Notes under the pieces: generated by a model
Told to the model about the DNA's origin: nothing
The model's input: only the letters and a program-made list of their open reading frames with translations
Databases searched by the model: none
Translations under genes and position numbers: made by a program
NCBI GenBank assembly: GCA_964020085.1
Contig: OZ026608.1
Location: 16,172,479-16,236,478 of the forward strand
DNA from: Micromussa lordhowensis
Lineage: Eukaryota; Cnidaria; Anthozoa; Scleractinia; Lobophylliidae
DNA length: 64,000 nucleotides
Direction of reading: 5' to 3'
Shown: one piece after another, positions 1 through 12,157 of the stretch
Layout: each line of letters opens with the position of its first letter
Numbering within the stretch: the first letter of the stretch is position 1

Positions 1-309
1 TGAGGTGGAATGCCTGTGCACTTGGTCACTTGCAAGAATATGTGCATGCCATTGCTCATAGTACAATTCTGATATTATTTGTGTAATTTTTAGCTTTTTT
101 AACCAAATTTTGGTTTAAAATTGGCCATGCCCAATGAAGTAAGTTGGCCGCATAATGAAAGACTGATAGATTGGGCAAGTATATCTTAGTTATCTTTAGT
201 TATATTATTTTGTCTTTCTTCTCTGTAACAATTTAATTACCATCAAGTCTCCATTTCTTATGATCACATGCTTGTCTGTTTATAATTGTTCATTATATTT
301 GAATTACAG

Positions 310-3300
310 GAGATCCTAAGACATTTAGAGGATGAAGGAACCAGAGCCTTGTTTACTGATAGTAAATCACAGTATCATCACAGTATAAAAAAGGCAAGTT
401 TGTTAAATGGCCAGTTCTCTCTGAGAGATGTGTCTGCAAGGAATCATGGTACATGTACATATAGTTGTTTTCATCATAGACTGGGTGTTTGTTTTGGTAA
501 ATACATGTACAACTACCATGATATCCTATGGGCTCATCTTATAAAGGCAATTGACCATTGAAGAATTCTTCAAAGGTTGGGTTTTGTTTAGGGTATTTCA
601 CATTTTTGTTTAGACAGTCTCCCAAGACATGTACATGTAACTTGTTGGATGTGACCTTAAACATAAAAAGATTCAAAAATGCATATGACAGGCTAGTTAC
701 ACATCCCAAGGTTATCCTGTTTTTTTTTTAACATTAAGTGACCAGGAGTACAATGTATTTCTACTTCTCCTCTGGATGGAATGCTAGTCCATCACAGGGC
801 TATCCCAGCTTTAAATTCACTGTTACCCACACAAGGGTGAAGAGAGACAATGGGAGAGTTTAGTGTCTTGCCCACGAACACAGCGCAATGACCATAGCTA
901 GGGCTTGAACCTGAACCGCTCAACCCGGAGTTCCATGCAGCCTGCTAACCATTTGACCATCATGCCTCTTCATGTATACAGTGTACATGTATGTATAAAT
1001 TCCAAAGTTTCATTACAGGTCATTCCTGCTGCATTAGAAGCTATAAAGGATGCAGAATATGAGGGAACTTATATTAGACCAGTTAGTATTCAATATTTTT
1101 TTAAATTAAAACCTATTTTGCAAAAGTTTATACTTGTATGTCTACCAAGTAGCGGTGATGCAAAAAGTAAAACTAAAATGCAAATATCTAAATTGTGGCA
1201 GTCATACAATGCCACAACTCTAATAGTAATACATCTGGCATACAAACATTCTCCTTGTGTCCAGCCAACAATAAAATTATTATTTAAAGTGCCCCTGTGA
1301 TCAAAAAAATCACTTCCTTTTTTTCTTGAGATTCTGAAAGTGTGTCTGCTTAACACTTGACTGGCAAAATTCTGACCTTTCATTTTTATCCAAAGGCCGT
1401 TTACTTTGAGTGCAAGTTTTGGATTTCACGATCCGCCATTACTCACGTTCAAACCTGACTGACTTGACCTCAGAGGGTTGGATCCGGGAAAAGTGACGTC
1501 AAAGGCTCACCAGCTTAAAATTTCAGCGTGTGAATGCAGCTTATTATGTATGCAAATTGCGAGTTTAAAAGTGTGAATTAGCCCATAATCATGGCAGATA
1601 TATAGAATACATCTACACCTAGCTGACTAGTCAGGATGCACCTGTATGACATTGTTGCAAAAGTTGATTCCACTTACAAGATATCGTTCTGTGACACCTG
1701 ACATTCATGAACGTTTTTTTTAATGATGCAATCATAGCCGCATACAGTGCAGTAGTGCAATTGGCTAATGGTTGTTTTTTTTTACATAATTTGTAGTACA
1801 TGTATAATTATGTATTCTTTTAGCCAAGCTAATTTGAATATGATCATTTGGCTAATGGTTGTTTACTTTTACTTGGTACTTTTTTTTTCTTTGCATCATA
1901 ACTTACAGGAACCAGATAAGCCCTATAATATATTGATCTGTGGTTTGCCAAATACTGGAAAATCTTCTTTAATCAATGCACTACGGAGAAAATATATGAG
2001 AAAAGGTAATTATGATGGAATAGATAATTCAGGGCATCTGACAGGATGCGTTGGTACAAATCCGCATAATTTGCCAACATCCTCATCCTCTGCATAATCA
2101 GAGCTTTTTCCGCATTCGCTACTTGCACATACCCATAATCCTTTGCGTCTTGTAATTTTACAGACGATGTATGGACAAAAAATTTCTCTACATTTAGTTA
2201 TAAACTAGTACAAATTTCTCCTATCATGATTTTGGTAAATTCTGGTGCATTTTTAAGCATTAGAAGCTGGTTTTCGAACTAATTTTTGTCATGATACCAT
2301 ACATTTCTTCTATTGGTTACCCCCCAACAACACAAGGGATTATGGGTATGTGCAAGTAGCGAATAAAACAGAAAAATTGTGGCATGTTAATAGTAGTGAT
2401 TAAGCAGCTGCATTTCAACCCCACAAGCAAAAATACGAAAGAGATTGATTATTTTGATAAGTAGTTTTCTCCTAAAACAGTGACAAAAACATGCCAGTTA
2501 GTTTGTGACGAATTTTTAACCTCCAGGCATTCCAACCTACTTTAAGAGAAGAGCCTGGAAATTAGTCCATGGAAAATGCCTGGCTACTAAGCTATGGACG
2601 TTCTACAAATGCAACAATGAATTCTGCACATAAAATCACAGGCCACCCAAGCTCATAATGCAAGGATTTTTTTCACTCTTATGCCAACGTTCAGTGAAAC
2701 ATATACACTATTACTTAACGACCAAATTTGAATATACGAAACGAGACTCTAGCTTGCAGCATATGGAGGTGTTGTGTTATAACAGTTTGAATTTATAAAG
2801 GTTGTGGTTGACGGGGTAGTCAGCAACGATTTTTGTCAACAACCAAACCAAAATGCTCCGCGGGTCCCCTCGTGCTTTATTTGTCATGTTTTGTGTATTC
2901 AAATTCAGTTGTTACATAATTTCATTTTCATTTATTTTTTCATTTATTTATTCCTCCAATCCCTAGCTGATACAATAAATATTTAAGTATAGCTTTACAA
3001 AAACGGTAGCATTATAACACATAAATTACATTACACAGAATATTGGAAGGAGAGGAGAGGGCACGTCTAGGTAAACTAATATTGTGCCCCTTGATGTTTA
3101 AGTATGAACAAGAACTTGAGATTTTTAAATAAAAAGTGAAGGAAAAAAAAATGCCAAAAAATAGCTTAGTAAGTTATAAAACAGATACGGTAACATTAGT
3201 ATTGAGCAAGGTACCAGTGTGAAAGTGCTTTTCTGAACATTTTTTTTGATGGTTTGTCTCTTATAAGTTGTGGAATATATCGTTCCAAAAGAAACTTCCA

Positions 3301-6300
3301 ATAATACTGGGGCAAAATCTCCGAAGATTAGTTCGAAATGAGGGTATTGCCACTTGGTTGGATGATGCACTGCGGGTACTGTAATTGTGTAGCTCAGATA
3401 CTAATGAAACAGGTATATTAGGAAACTTTTCATGGTGGAAATAATCATAAAAAAGCATACATGTATTCAGTTTAACAATATCAGGAAATTTCAGAAGTCC
3501 TAAGGATGTGTAGTGTGGAGTTATTGATTCCATTAGGGGAACATCATTTATAACACGAACCGCTTTGTTTTGTAATTTTACGATTTGAGACAATGGAGCA
3601 TTATAATTATTTCCCCATAGCGTACAAGCATAAGTAAGGTAAGGATAAATGAGTGAATAATACACGCTAATGAGTGTTGCTTTTGATACATAATGCTTCA
3701 GCTTAACCATTATATTTATATTTTTGCTTATTTTGCCACATATATAATCAATATGGTCATGCCAAGTAAGATGACAGTCAATGTACACACCAAGATATTT
3801 TACAGAAAAATATTTCTCTAAATGAACATTTGCTACAGTTAGTGGTGGATAAAGATTGTGGCTTTCCTTTTGACGAGGCATGAAAATAAGAAACTTAGTT
3901 TTTGTCAAATTTAAAGTCAATTTATTACTGCACAACCATTCGTAGACAGCTGGTAAGTGACTGTTAATTTCACGCAGTAAGCTGTCAAGATCACTTCCAG
4001 AAGCTGTTAAAGATGTGTCATCTGCGTATAATCTACTGGAAAAAAAGGTGGAAGACTTCGGAAAGTCATTAATGAAAATAATGAACAGTAAAGGTCCTAG
4101 TATCGATCCTTGAGGCACACCAGTGGAGATAAAACGTGTATCAGAAGCAACACCATTTGCATGCACCTGCTGTTTTCTGTTACTTAAGTAAGATTGAAAA
4201 CAATTGTACTCACTTAGTTGTACTCCATAGTACTTAAGTTTGTTTAATAATATTTGGTGATTCACTGTATCGAATACTTTACTTAAATCTAAGAATAAAG
4301 AAACCACATAGCGTCCTTGATCGAGAGAGGAAGTTATTTCTTCAATAAGATCAATTAGACAATCAGAGGTTGTAAACCCTGGCCTGAATCCATATTGTTT
4401 TGAGGAAATCATGTTTTCGTTCATAAAATAACACATCAGCTGATTAAAAATACATTTCTCGAATACTTTACTTATAGAAGAAAGAACTGAGATAGGTCTA
4501 TAATTACTACATGTAAAACGAGAGCCTTGTTTGAAAATTGGAACAACTTTAGCAAGTTTCATGCTATCAGGAAAAATACCTTGGTTGATAGAAAGGTTAA
4601 AAATAAATGTTAAATATTATATGTCAGCCATATAATTTATGTCACGTTTAAAAAAAAAACCCTCACATCGTGAGCTTGGGCCGCCTGTGACGAAATGAGC
4701 TAAAATGTTATCGAAAAAACTGTATAAATGAAGAAATATGTGCATGTCAAGTTGCCGAATTGATTTGCATTATATTAAAGAGCTTAAATTAGTTCGTATA
4801 GTATGATCGTCCGGGTGAGTGTAGTTCTGAGAAGAACTGTTGTTGGTGACTGACGTTTCGACAACCTGAGCGGAAGTCATTTTCAGAGTCAAGTGAATAG
4901 TGTTTGTCAGTCGATGATGTTATAAGTTTGGTCCGTTGAAAGTGATTGGTCACTTTAGCCATGATGGTATTGGCTGAAATACTCGTGTAAAGTTTGTCAT
5001 CAGTCATTGGTGAGTTTCGATCCGTCTTTTGTTAGTCAAATTCCTAGCGTAAGACTTTGAAGTGTTTTTCGTTTCACTGTTGTTTGGTACCTGTACATGT
5101 ACGTCCAAAAGGCTTTATTATCAATTTTGTTAACTGTTGAAATTTCCGCATAGTCAAGTGTGTTTTCCATATAATCGATGCATTTTTCCGCATTTTTCCC
5201 CATCAGATGGCATGAGATATTGATTGACCAACCTTTATTTTTATCAATAAATATTAATAATTTAGTTCTTTTTAATATGTTAATTTGTCTCCTGACCATT
5301 GATCACAAGAATGTTTGAATTTAAACATTAACCTTTAGATCAGCCATGGTATTATAATTTTTTGTGTGATCTGTCGATAGGCATAGCAACAAGAGTTGGA
5401 GCAGTGCCAGGAATTACTAGATCTGTTCAAGAGAAAATTAAGGTAATAGACAAAGTGTAATTTGGACTTTGTTATTACCATCTGATGAAAGCAAAAAATT
5501 ATTAAACTTTTCTTTGCAATAAAAGTGGTGTGTACTGTATGTATCCACTTGCAAGTGTTTTAATATATTACTCCTGGAGAAAAAACAAACCTGGTGGAAT
5601 TAGTAATTCAACATTTTGTCTTCATATTTATTTATTGCGGGCGACCGGGCGACCAGCGGAGCCCGCAATCCTAATCTCAACATTGGTTTCAAACGCATGC
5701 GCGGCAGTTATATAGCCTTGCAGTGATTCGAATTTAGCAAAAAAAGTCGTCCTTCCAAATATTTGTCCCTAGGGACACTAAGAACCAATGAAATGAAAGG
5801 ACGTAATTTTAGCACAGGCGCTTTGACCACGCGAGACAAACACGAAGCAGCAGTAATTTGAGCACAGGCGTTCTGACCGCTAGAAACCAACACCAAGCAG
5901 AAGACAATTCTCACCAAAGCATAGCTGTTTCACCTTCCATAGTCAATGATCTTTAATGTAGTTAAAGGCCTCAAATAATAATTATGTAAATTTCGCCTTC
6001 TTGAAGCTAAGAATGTCAAGAATCACGTGCAGTTCATGCAGAAGTGGCGGTCCAGGTCGCGGTCCATAAATTGGAATGCACACAACACAATTTTATCACG
6101 TGGACGACGTCTATTTCGTCGAAGAATCACGTGCAGCTCATGCATAGCTGGCGCACCGTCCAATCAAAATCGAGCTTGTGAACTTGTGATCGGATTGTGA
6201 ACTTGTGATTAACTGGTGTTACTGTTTCACAACGTCAGTAAAACCACTCTTAGGTCCCTTTGTCTCGTTTATGGGAAAACAATCACCCACACTATGCAAC

Positions 6301-8125
6301 CCTTTATTGCCCTGCAAATATAAATGCCCAAAATGGAAAAAGAACACAACGCCACTGTTTTACAATGAATTCGTTAACCTCAGTGAAACAAATCATGCAT
6401 AGCCCTCGCCCGCACTTCCTAACCTGTGGTTATTACTAGTTTATTTATATATCTAAATTCTTTTCTGGGATGGATACAATGATTATTACTACAACTTACA
6501 ATATACGTGTATTATGCAGAGACACTACATGTAGTTCTGAAACATGCATTTCATGATAAAGAGATGAACTCAACAAATTGACCCCGCTCCCTATGTGTGG
6601 CTTCATACATGTAGCTCAGTTGGTAGAGCATCGCACCAGTATCGTGGAGGTCACGGGTTCGAATCCAATTGAAGCCCTGATTTTTTTCAGGCTTCTTCTT
6701 TCCAACTGCTTAAATTGGAAAATATACTGAGATGATCATTCTTCACTTTCATCTACAACCGCAGTTCATATATGAATTACTTCGTACATAAATCACATCA
6801 CAAGGAATAAAGAGGTTGTTAAATAAATATTTTTCAGGTTTGTGATGAGCCAGTGACTTACATGTATGATACTCCAGGTGAGTTTGTAAACTTCAATATA
6901 CATGTGTTATTTTGCTGGTGTTTATCAAATCAAGTGTTGACTGGTATACCTTTGTTTTAATACTAAATTACATGTACAGTAGTAAGACTGTACATAATTT
7001 ATCAGATTTAGGTCGTGTTCTATTGGGATCAACCGGTTTGGGTTGATACGGTTGGCATTTCTCAATAGAACACTTTTCCAACCGTTTTTGGTTGAAACCC
7101 GGTAACTCGTGGGAATAGTCCTTACGTGAGCTGCAATCACGCGATATAATCACGCAAATGCTTCATCTTCAACCGTTTCAACCTGGTTGGAGGCTGGTTG
7201 AAAAAGTTGATCAACCAAACCAACCAAAGTTTTCCCCAATAGAACACGAAAAAAACCAATCAACCTATTGAACCAGAAACGGTTGATCTCACCACACGAC
7301 CTTAAATTTTAAAGGCAAAATTGTTCAAAGAACAGGAATTGAAGGACATGGCAAATAATTTAATTATTAATTATTTCTGTCGAAGGACATGACTGGTCAG
7401 AATGACAAAAGGATATTTAACTGGACGGAAAGATAAGACAGTATAGTATACAGGGTCAGTTTGCTTAATTTCTAACCGGCACATAACTTCTCGTAAGCAA
7501 CTACACTTATTATAGTTTTTTTAATACTTTCATTGGTTGTCAGGTGTTGTATCTCCTTATGTACCAACTCCAGAAGTAGGAATGAAGCTAGCTTTAATAG
7601 GTAAGTTGATATGCATAGCTGCAAGGAGTGTTGCTCATACAGAATATTTGATATGATAGATTCTAGAGAAATCTACAGTTTGAGGTCTGCCAAAAACCAC
7701 CTGGTGTTGAACTGCCATGGCTAAGCTCAGTGAAGTAAAACTTACTTTGGGCCAGGCACTACAGTGTACATGCTGCACAAAACCGGGATAAATGGAGAGG
7801 GATTGTTGTTGCGTTACAATGTATGTCTGACAGGGAGCAAATTATTAGAGGATTATTAGTAAGAAGGAAGTTCTTGGGTACAGTTTGGGGTTGTTGGACT
7901 GTGTTTTCAAGTACACTGTAGCACATGTGTATTCTCAGTTATTAAGCTACATGTATAGACAGTGTCCTTCTTCACTGTGTAGTGGTAGGAGAGGGGTTGT
8001 GAGTGGGTGTCTACATGTACATGTACGTGTGATAATTTGTAATAGTAATTGGACCAAGTGGAGTACAATTCAGGGAGTAATCGAGCGAGTAATTTCAAAA
8101 TCGGACGAGCGCGAAGCGCGAGTCT

Positions 8126-8164
<39 letters not shown>

Positions 8165-8494
8165 AACACGAGGTCCAATTACTAATTAATGTATCTATAG
8201 CAAATTTCGAAATTAAAAATGTCTTTTGAGAACTTCTTTTGAGCGATAACGTCTGTAGCGCTTTTCCCAAGTTTTGAAAACTGTAGAAAACTTTGTTAAG
8301 AAACCATTAAAGCGCGAGTAATTGACGTGAAAATCACGTGGGTATCCAATTACAGGTGTCCGATTACAAAAAGTTCAAATCGAACACCTGTAATTGGACA
8401 CCCACGTGATAGCGCGCCGATTACGTGACAAATAGGCGCGTGGAGAACCAATCACGATCGAGAATTTTGTTATAGATACGATTAGTGTAAAAAT

Positions 8495-8526
<32 letters not shown>

Positions 8527-10630
8527 CAATGGCTTAGCCATCATACGTTACGAGTGATTATACCATGCATTTAGTTTTAAGGTTTTGGTATTTCAGTCTA
8601 CATGTAGTTTTCGATAGTTGGGTGGCATTTTTAATAAAACAATAATATTATTCCTCTCGTATTTGTTGGATATGAGATGATTATAGCCAACTTGGCACAT
8701 TGTCAGTTTTGTATCAAAGAGTCAAACAGAAACAGTCAGTTCAAAGGGACAAGTCAAGGCGCATGTTTATTTTGTAGACAGAAACGATGGGTCAAGATAA
8801 TTTATTTACATGTACATGTATATAGATCTATACCTTTATTTCATTACACCACAGGCTGTTTTAAAGACCATATTGTGGGTGAAGACCTGATCGCCGATTA
8901 TCTTCTGTATATTTTGAACAAGACAAAAAATTTTGAGTGAGTTTCAAGATTATGCTTTCAAGATTATTAATAATGATGTAATTACAAAAAAATACAGTTG
9001 CACAAGCTTAATCAGTAACTAATATACAATGTTCTTACATGTATTTACTGGTCTGAGTTCAGTCTGTGCATGATATTTTTAATTAGCTGTTTCGGATATG
9101 TGAAACTGATGAAACAGGTTAAAATATTTACCTCTTTTATAGTTTAGTCTTTACTGTCTTGGAGGAAAGGGCTTTCATGTCTGCTGCAGCAAAACTCTGG
9201 AACATGCTTCTTTAACATTCAAGTTAATGGTTGATCGACTCACTTACTTCATTTAAAATACAGCTGTAACTCTAAAAACATGTTTTAAGAGCCTACAATT
9301 AAACTCTGTAGATCAGTCATAAAAATTACTGACTCAGTGTGGGAAGAGGGTGCTCTGTAAGATTGTGGGCTCCTAATTTGTTAAATTATCATCACTATGA
9401 TTTCAGATATGTGGACATGTTTGGCCTCGCAAACCCCAGTGATAATATCAACTTTGTCATGAGACAGCTAGCAAACGAACTCAATGCTACAATCTCAGGT
9501 AGTGCTTTTGTTTTTACCAGGCCCTAATCATCTCAGGAAATTCTCCCAAGCTTAATAGTAAAGGATATTAATTAATCATGCAATACTGGGCATAGTTACA
9601 TGTAACCCTTTACTCCCTAAGAGTGGCAATTGGCACCCAACATCATGACTTTGTGAATATTTGATAGAATTCTATGATTTTTTTGCCACGAAAATTGTCT
9701 CGTGAAGATCTGCTCATTGAAGTTGTAAAATTGTCACCGGGCCCTCCTACATATATCTAAGAGATGGCTGAGCACCCCCAGATGTTTTTAGTTTCTTTTT
9801 TGGGATGCACATGAAATACAAGACTTGTTTCACATCAAGCTATGCACTAAGAGCTGCTAAATAAGCTATACATGTAGTTTAGGGGTAAACCTAATATACT
9901 GGAAAGTTGATGCGTCTTTGAAAATTTTCATTTTCGCGTGTTTAAAAATAGATACCTCCTTCATAGCTGCTGATGTCAATTCTAATAAGCTAATCAATGG
10001 CTTTCAAATGGCATATTGTACACAGGCTGAGAGTCTTTATTTGCTGATTGAGGCAAAAACTGCCATTTGCCTAAGGGGGTGAAGGGTTAACACTGCTGGT
10101 ACAATAAACAGTTTCAGGGGTTATCAATAACATACATGCATGTACCAAACCCAAATGGAAAGTCTCTTAAACTTCTGAGGGGAGGGAGGAGTGTGTTTAA
10201 AATGCCAAAGTTTTGATTTACTGAATGATGACTAAAAATTGTCTTGCTGATTGTCTGAGAGTTACATGTAAAGCGATGGTTGTACATCATCTCCCAACTG
10301 ATGATTTTCTTTTTTCTCATTGTGTGTCTCTTGATAATGTATAAACATTGTAAGGGTAAGTTAGATGTTGATCACTTAAATCAGAAAATATAAGATTACA
10401 ATAGTGCTAATTCTGTTACTTAGCCATCATTTTTGTGATTTAAACAGTCATTTTTCCTTTTTTTCATAAAAGGTGGAACACCAGACTACCACACAGCCTA
10501 TGTTCATTTCATTACAAGATTCAGAAAAGGAATGCTTGGCCGTGTATTGTTAGATCGTGATCAACTTAAAGAGAAACAACATTTTTTACCTACAAGTGGC
10601 CATTCAAAACAAGACTACTTGTACTCATAA
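310..10630 (+). CDS. MTG1: MTG1, mitochondrial ribosome-associated GTPase 1 (3' nine exons, 5' end outside window)
   Basis: Circularly permuted YlqF/MTG1-family GTPase; in animals it acts in the mitochondrial matrix in large-ribosomal-subunit assembly. Exons I reconstruct: 310-393, 1019-1081, 1909-2005, 5381-5442, 6838-6877, 7544-7600, 8855-8936, 9407-9498, 10473-10630. All phases agree and give 244 residues to a TAA stop. Exon 3 has the P-loop [16 protein letters not shown]; exon 4 has the switch-like [10 protein letters not shown]; exons 5-6 join to [14 protein letters not shown], the DTPG G3 motif; exon 7 has [14 protein letters not shown] and exon 9 the helical [12 protein letters not shown]. 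Human MTG1 is about 334 residues, so roughly 90-100 N-terminal residues, including the NKxD motif that precedes the P-loop in this permuted family, lie upstream of base 1. Intron 1 has a GC donor. Identity is firm; exon ends were read by eye. Confidence 0.93.
394..1018 (+). other. GC-AG intron of MTG1
   Basis: The exon ends ATAAAAAAG and the intron starts GCAAGT, the consensus of the minor GC-AG class. The acceptor is CATTACAG at 1011-1018. No GT donor keeps the frame [15 protein letters not shown] that fits the family. The intron also holds a reversed SINE. Confidence 0.75.
735..980 (-). mobile_element. tRNA-derived SINE copy
   Basis: Read on the minus strand, the head has an A-box-like TGGTTAGCAGG and a B-box-like GGTTCAAGCCC. 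The tail carries the 'TATTTCTACTTCTCCTCTGGATGG' type of sequence in reverse, also seen in the SINE copies at 42.5 kb and 46.6 kb. It lies inside MTG1 intron 1. Ends are approximate. Confidence 0.55.
1288..1590. repeat. Dispersed noncoding repeat in MTG1 intron 2
   Basis: From GTGCCCCTGTGATC to about AGTGTGAATTAG this stretch is richer in GC and unlike the intron around it. It matches my memory of a very common coral interspersed repeat. No coding potential. The assignment rests on recall, not on a second copy in this window. Confidence 0.4.
2920..4615 (-). mobile_element. 5'-truncated non-LTR retrotransposon (LINE, jockey/CR1-like)
   Basis: The minus strand encodes the reverse transcriptase described in the next entry. 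The reading frame stays open upstream of its first Met ([15 protein letters not shown]) to about 4612 and then stops matching RT, so the copy is truncated inside the RT domain. The 3' end, near 2920-2955, is an AAATAAATG-type simple A-rich tail. The element lies in MTG1 intron 3 in antisense orientation. This is a typical dead LINE insertion. Confidence 0.85.
3261..4562 (-). CDS. LINE reverse transcriptase fragment (433 residues)
   Basis: RNA-directed DNA polymerase of a non-LTR retrotransposon. Visible RT blocks in order: KVVPIFKQG (about 5-13), [17 protein letters not shown] (20-36), [13 protein letters not shown] (57-69), [13 protein letters not shown] (90-102), [15 protein letters not shown] (146-160), the catalytic YADDT (179-183), and the thumb and C-terminal region. 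The catalytic Asp pair is intact and the frame has no stop, so the insertion is fairly young. The family usually has SKAFD where this copy has SKVFD. The endonuclease domain is missing because of the 5' truncation, so the copy cannot move by itself. Confidence 0.85.
   Translation of the reverse strand: MKLAKVVPIFKQGSRFTCSNYRPISVLSSISKVFEKCIFNQLMCYFMNENMISSKQYGFRPGFTTSDCLIDLIEEITSSLDQGRYVVSLFLDLSKVFDTVNHQILLNKLKYYGVQLSEYNCFQSYLSNRKQQVHANGVASDTRFISTGVPQGSILGPLLFIIFINDFPKSSTFFSSRLYADDTSLTASGSDLDSLLREINSHLPAVYEWLCSNKLTLNLTKTKFLIFMPRQKESHNLYPPLTVANVHLEKYFSVKYLGVYIDCHLTWHDHIDYICGKISKNINIMVKLKHYVSKATLISVYYSLIYPYLTYACTLWGNNYNAPLSQIVKLQNKAVRVINDVPLMESITPHYTSLGLLKFPDIVKLNTCMLFYDYFHHEKFPNIPVSLVSELHNYSTRSASSNQVAIPSFRTNLRRFCPSIIGSFFWNDIFHNL
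4785..5335 (-). repeat. Degenerate retroelement fragment, Penelope-like or related
   Basis: Minus-strand open segments at 5299-5036 and 5007-4789 form one broken reading frame ([18 protein letters not shown], then a stop, then [11 protein letters not shown] and [14 protein letters not shown]). The DNA GTTGTCGAAACGTCAGTC on the minus strand near 4848-4870 is of a kind I recall from cnidarian Penelope-like and related elements. It lies in MTG1 intron 3. Family assignment is tentative. Confidence 0.4.
5636..6180. repeat. Repeat block with short tandem duplications in MTG1 intron 4
   Basis: Starts with TATTGCGGGCGACCGGGCGA. Two diverged direct copies of about 48 bp follow at 5803-5852 and 5853-5901 (GTAATTT-GAGCACAGGCG type). 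Two copies of AATCACGTGCAG-TCATGCA occur at 6031 and 6125. No gene seen. Confidence 0.4.
6599..6676 (+). repeat. tRNA-derived repeat unit (tRNA-like head)
   Basis: Acceptor halves GGCTTCA and TGAAGCC pair perfectly; the D arm is GCTCAGTTGGTAGAGC and the T arm has GGGTTCGAATCC. A six-base insert (CATGTA region) breaks the D-arm spacing, so this is a tRNA-derived repeat, not a working tRNA. It is followed by a CTGATTTTTTTCAG hairpin and a body (AACTGCTTAAATT to CCGCAGTTCATATATGA, to about 6780) that is also found next to the other copies at 31.8, 33.2 and 42.9 kb. Confidence 0.6.
7007..7306. mobile_element. MITE with TTTAGGTCGTG termini
   Basis: About 300 bp between TTTAGGTCGTGTTCTATTGG and the inverted end CACGACCTTAAA; CAATAGAACAC recurs inside in both orientations, together with many CAACCGGTTTGG-like palindromic words. 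It has no coding potential and lies in MTG1 intron 5. Confidence 0.6.
8038..8486 (+). mobile_element. Multi-hairpin MITE, copy 1
   Basis: Two successive foldbacks. The first pairs CAATTCAGGGAGTAATCG with CGATTACTCCCTGAATTG. The second pairs ATCACGTGGGTATCCAATTA with the reverse complement near 8370-8410. It ends near TATAGATACGATTAG. The same order of blocks recurs at 16.2 kb and, reversed, at 30.3 kb. It lies in MTG1 intron 6. Confidence 0.7.
9602..10090. mobile_element. piggyBac-type MITE
   Basis: Termini GTAACCCTTTACTCCC and GGGGTGAAGGGTTAA are inverted repeats that start with CCC next to TTAA on the right and a decayed GTAA on the left. This is the pattern of piggyBac-family ends. 489 bp, noncoding, in the last MTG1 intron. 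Confidence 0.6.
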
Positions 10631-10770
10631 TTGTACGTGATTCATGATTAGGTATCCTGGCAGATTTGAATAGAAGTTTCAGTTGGCAAGGATGTTTTAT
10701 CACCATCTTAGTTTAACTGTAACTATATTAATTGTTGTCAAACTGAACATATGTAATTTCAATACTGTAC

Positions 10771-10776
10771 ATTAAA
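10771..10776 (+). terminator. Possible MTG1 poly(A) signal ATTAAA
   Basis: ATTAAA, the common AATAAA variant, lies 140 bp past the MTG1 stop in an AT-rich tail. No AATAAA is closer. Confidence 0.4.
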
Positions 10777-10828
10777 AAATGGAACAGTTACATATATTTT
10801 TTGTAGAAATGTATTTATTAAATGGGAT

Positions 10829-10880
10829 CTTCATGAAATGTTAATTCTCAATTAACATTCCCAATTAACATTTCATGAAG
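10829..10880. repeat. Perfect 18-bp inverted repeat
   Basis: CTTCATGAAATGTTAATT (10829-10846) and its exact reverse complement (10863-10880) are separated by 16 bp that again contains ATTAACATT. It marks the left edge of the repeat block that follows. Confidence 0.7.
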
Positions 10881-10892
10881 AATACCCCATGC

Positions 10893-11264
10893 TTAAAAGC
10901 CCAACAGCCAAGCAAAAGCACAACAGCCAAGCAACATTATTAAAACCTGCATACCCATTGCCCAGTAGATTCCCCCTGCACGAAAACCTGTTATGAAGTC
11001 TCTACACAGGAAATAATCAAGCTTATAATCCATCAAATATTTTTTCTCGTGCACAATTGGTCTAAACAAGTCACAACTGAATATTCCCCACCTAAAACCG
11101 GGGAATATCAGAGGATATTCCCCAATTTTCAAAACTGCGCGTGTTGCGAAAAATATTTGAAGGATAATAAACACAATAGCCTCCATTTTTCGTAAAACTA
11201 TGCTCATATACATGTATTTTACCTTGGACATACCTTGTGCCGAGAAGCGAACATTTTTCCTCAA
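10893..11264 (-). other. Repeat-associated open frame (123 residues), probably not a host gene
   Basis: The frame encodes a hydrophobic, membrane-like product (MEAIVFIILQIFFATRAV, IYWAMGMQVLIMLLG). I recall the same peptide from repeat-derived predictions in several corals. It directly follows an inverted repeat and has no exon partners. Most likely a dispersed repeat that happens to stay open. Confidence 0.45.
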
Positions 11265-11394
11265 GCTATGCTCTCAGAAAACTGTTTGCTTCTCAAAACA
11301 GATAATGCCTGCAATATCCAAGCATATTTTCATGCCAAATGGAGGCTACTGTTTATATACGAACTCTTAATTCGATATTACATTGAAAAATATT

Positions 11395-12117
11395 AGCAGA
11401 GCTCCAGTGGCCCAAAGGGCCACAAGGATGGATCCCCATACTCACAGCAACCTGCGAATTGCTTTTCTCATGGTAAAAATGGCTAGCAGTATTGCTCGTG
11501 GACATGTACGCACAATGATGACGTTGCACAACATGGCTGCCATACTCCAGCTAATAGGAAATGCAGCCTTGGTTTACAGTGTACATTTTGATATTGAACA
11601 GCCATTTTATAGTCAATTGACACCTGTCAAAACAAGGTATCTGCTGACCAGTATCACATGACCACATCACAGGCTCAAGTTTTGAGCTCAGAGAGGTCAC
11701 ATGTTGTTTTTAAGTTAACCCCAGACCAAGAAACAGCTTTGTTCAGCTCATAGAGGTTACATGTATGTGTTTAGTTAATTGCTGACCAAGTATCAGCTTT
11801 TCTATTGGATCATGGCCTCAAACCAGGTTAACTTATTGTAATCAGGGCCAGGTTGTTTGAAACTGAGCCAGCTGACGCTAACCCAGGACTAAAAATTAAC
11901 CAAACTATAAACTTTTCTTTTATAAAAAATGTTTTCTCACTGCTTATGTTTTGTGTGGTTTGAGATTATTCAAACTCAGAAGGCCAAACAATATAAACAG
12001 AAAACCTCACTGCCAAGTTAAAAAAAGAACTCAAATCAAAATTCTCACTTATCTATCTATCCAATGGCTTGGCCCAGGAGTGCCGCGTTTAGGCTTGGGT
12101 AAGTCTATATATTACTG
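11395..12117. repeat. Dispersed repeat, same family as 61.8-63.2 kb
   Basis: The block begins GAGCTCCAGTGGCCCAAAGG and ends TATATATTAC. Its left part (CTCATGG, CAGTATTGCTCGTGG, ACATGGCTGCCAT) and right part (AGAAGGCCAAACAATAT, AGAAAACCT) correspond in order to 61838-62020 and 63062-63227. It also has two internal copies of a GACCAAG-A-CAGCTTT segment (11715-11800). Confidence 0.6.
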
Positions 12118-12157
12118 CAGTACGTAAAGCAATAAAATAACTTTTCTTCCATTCAAT

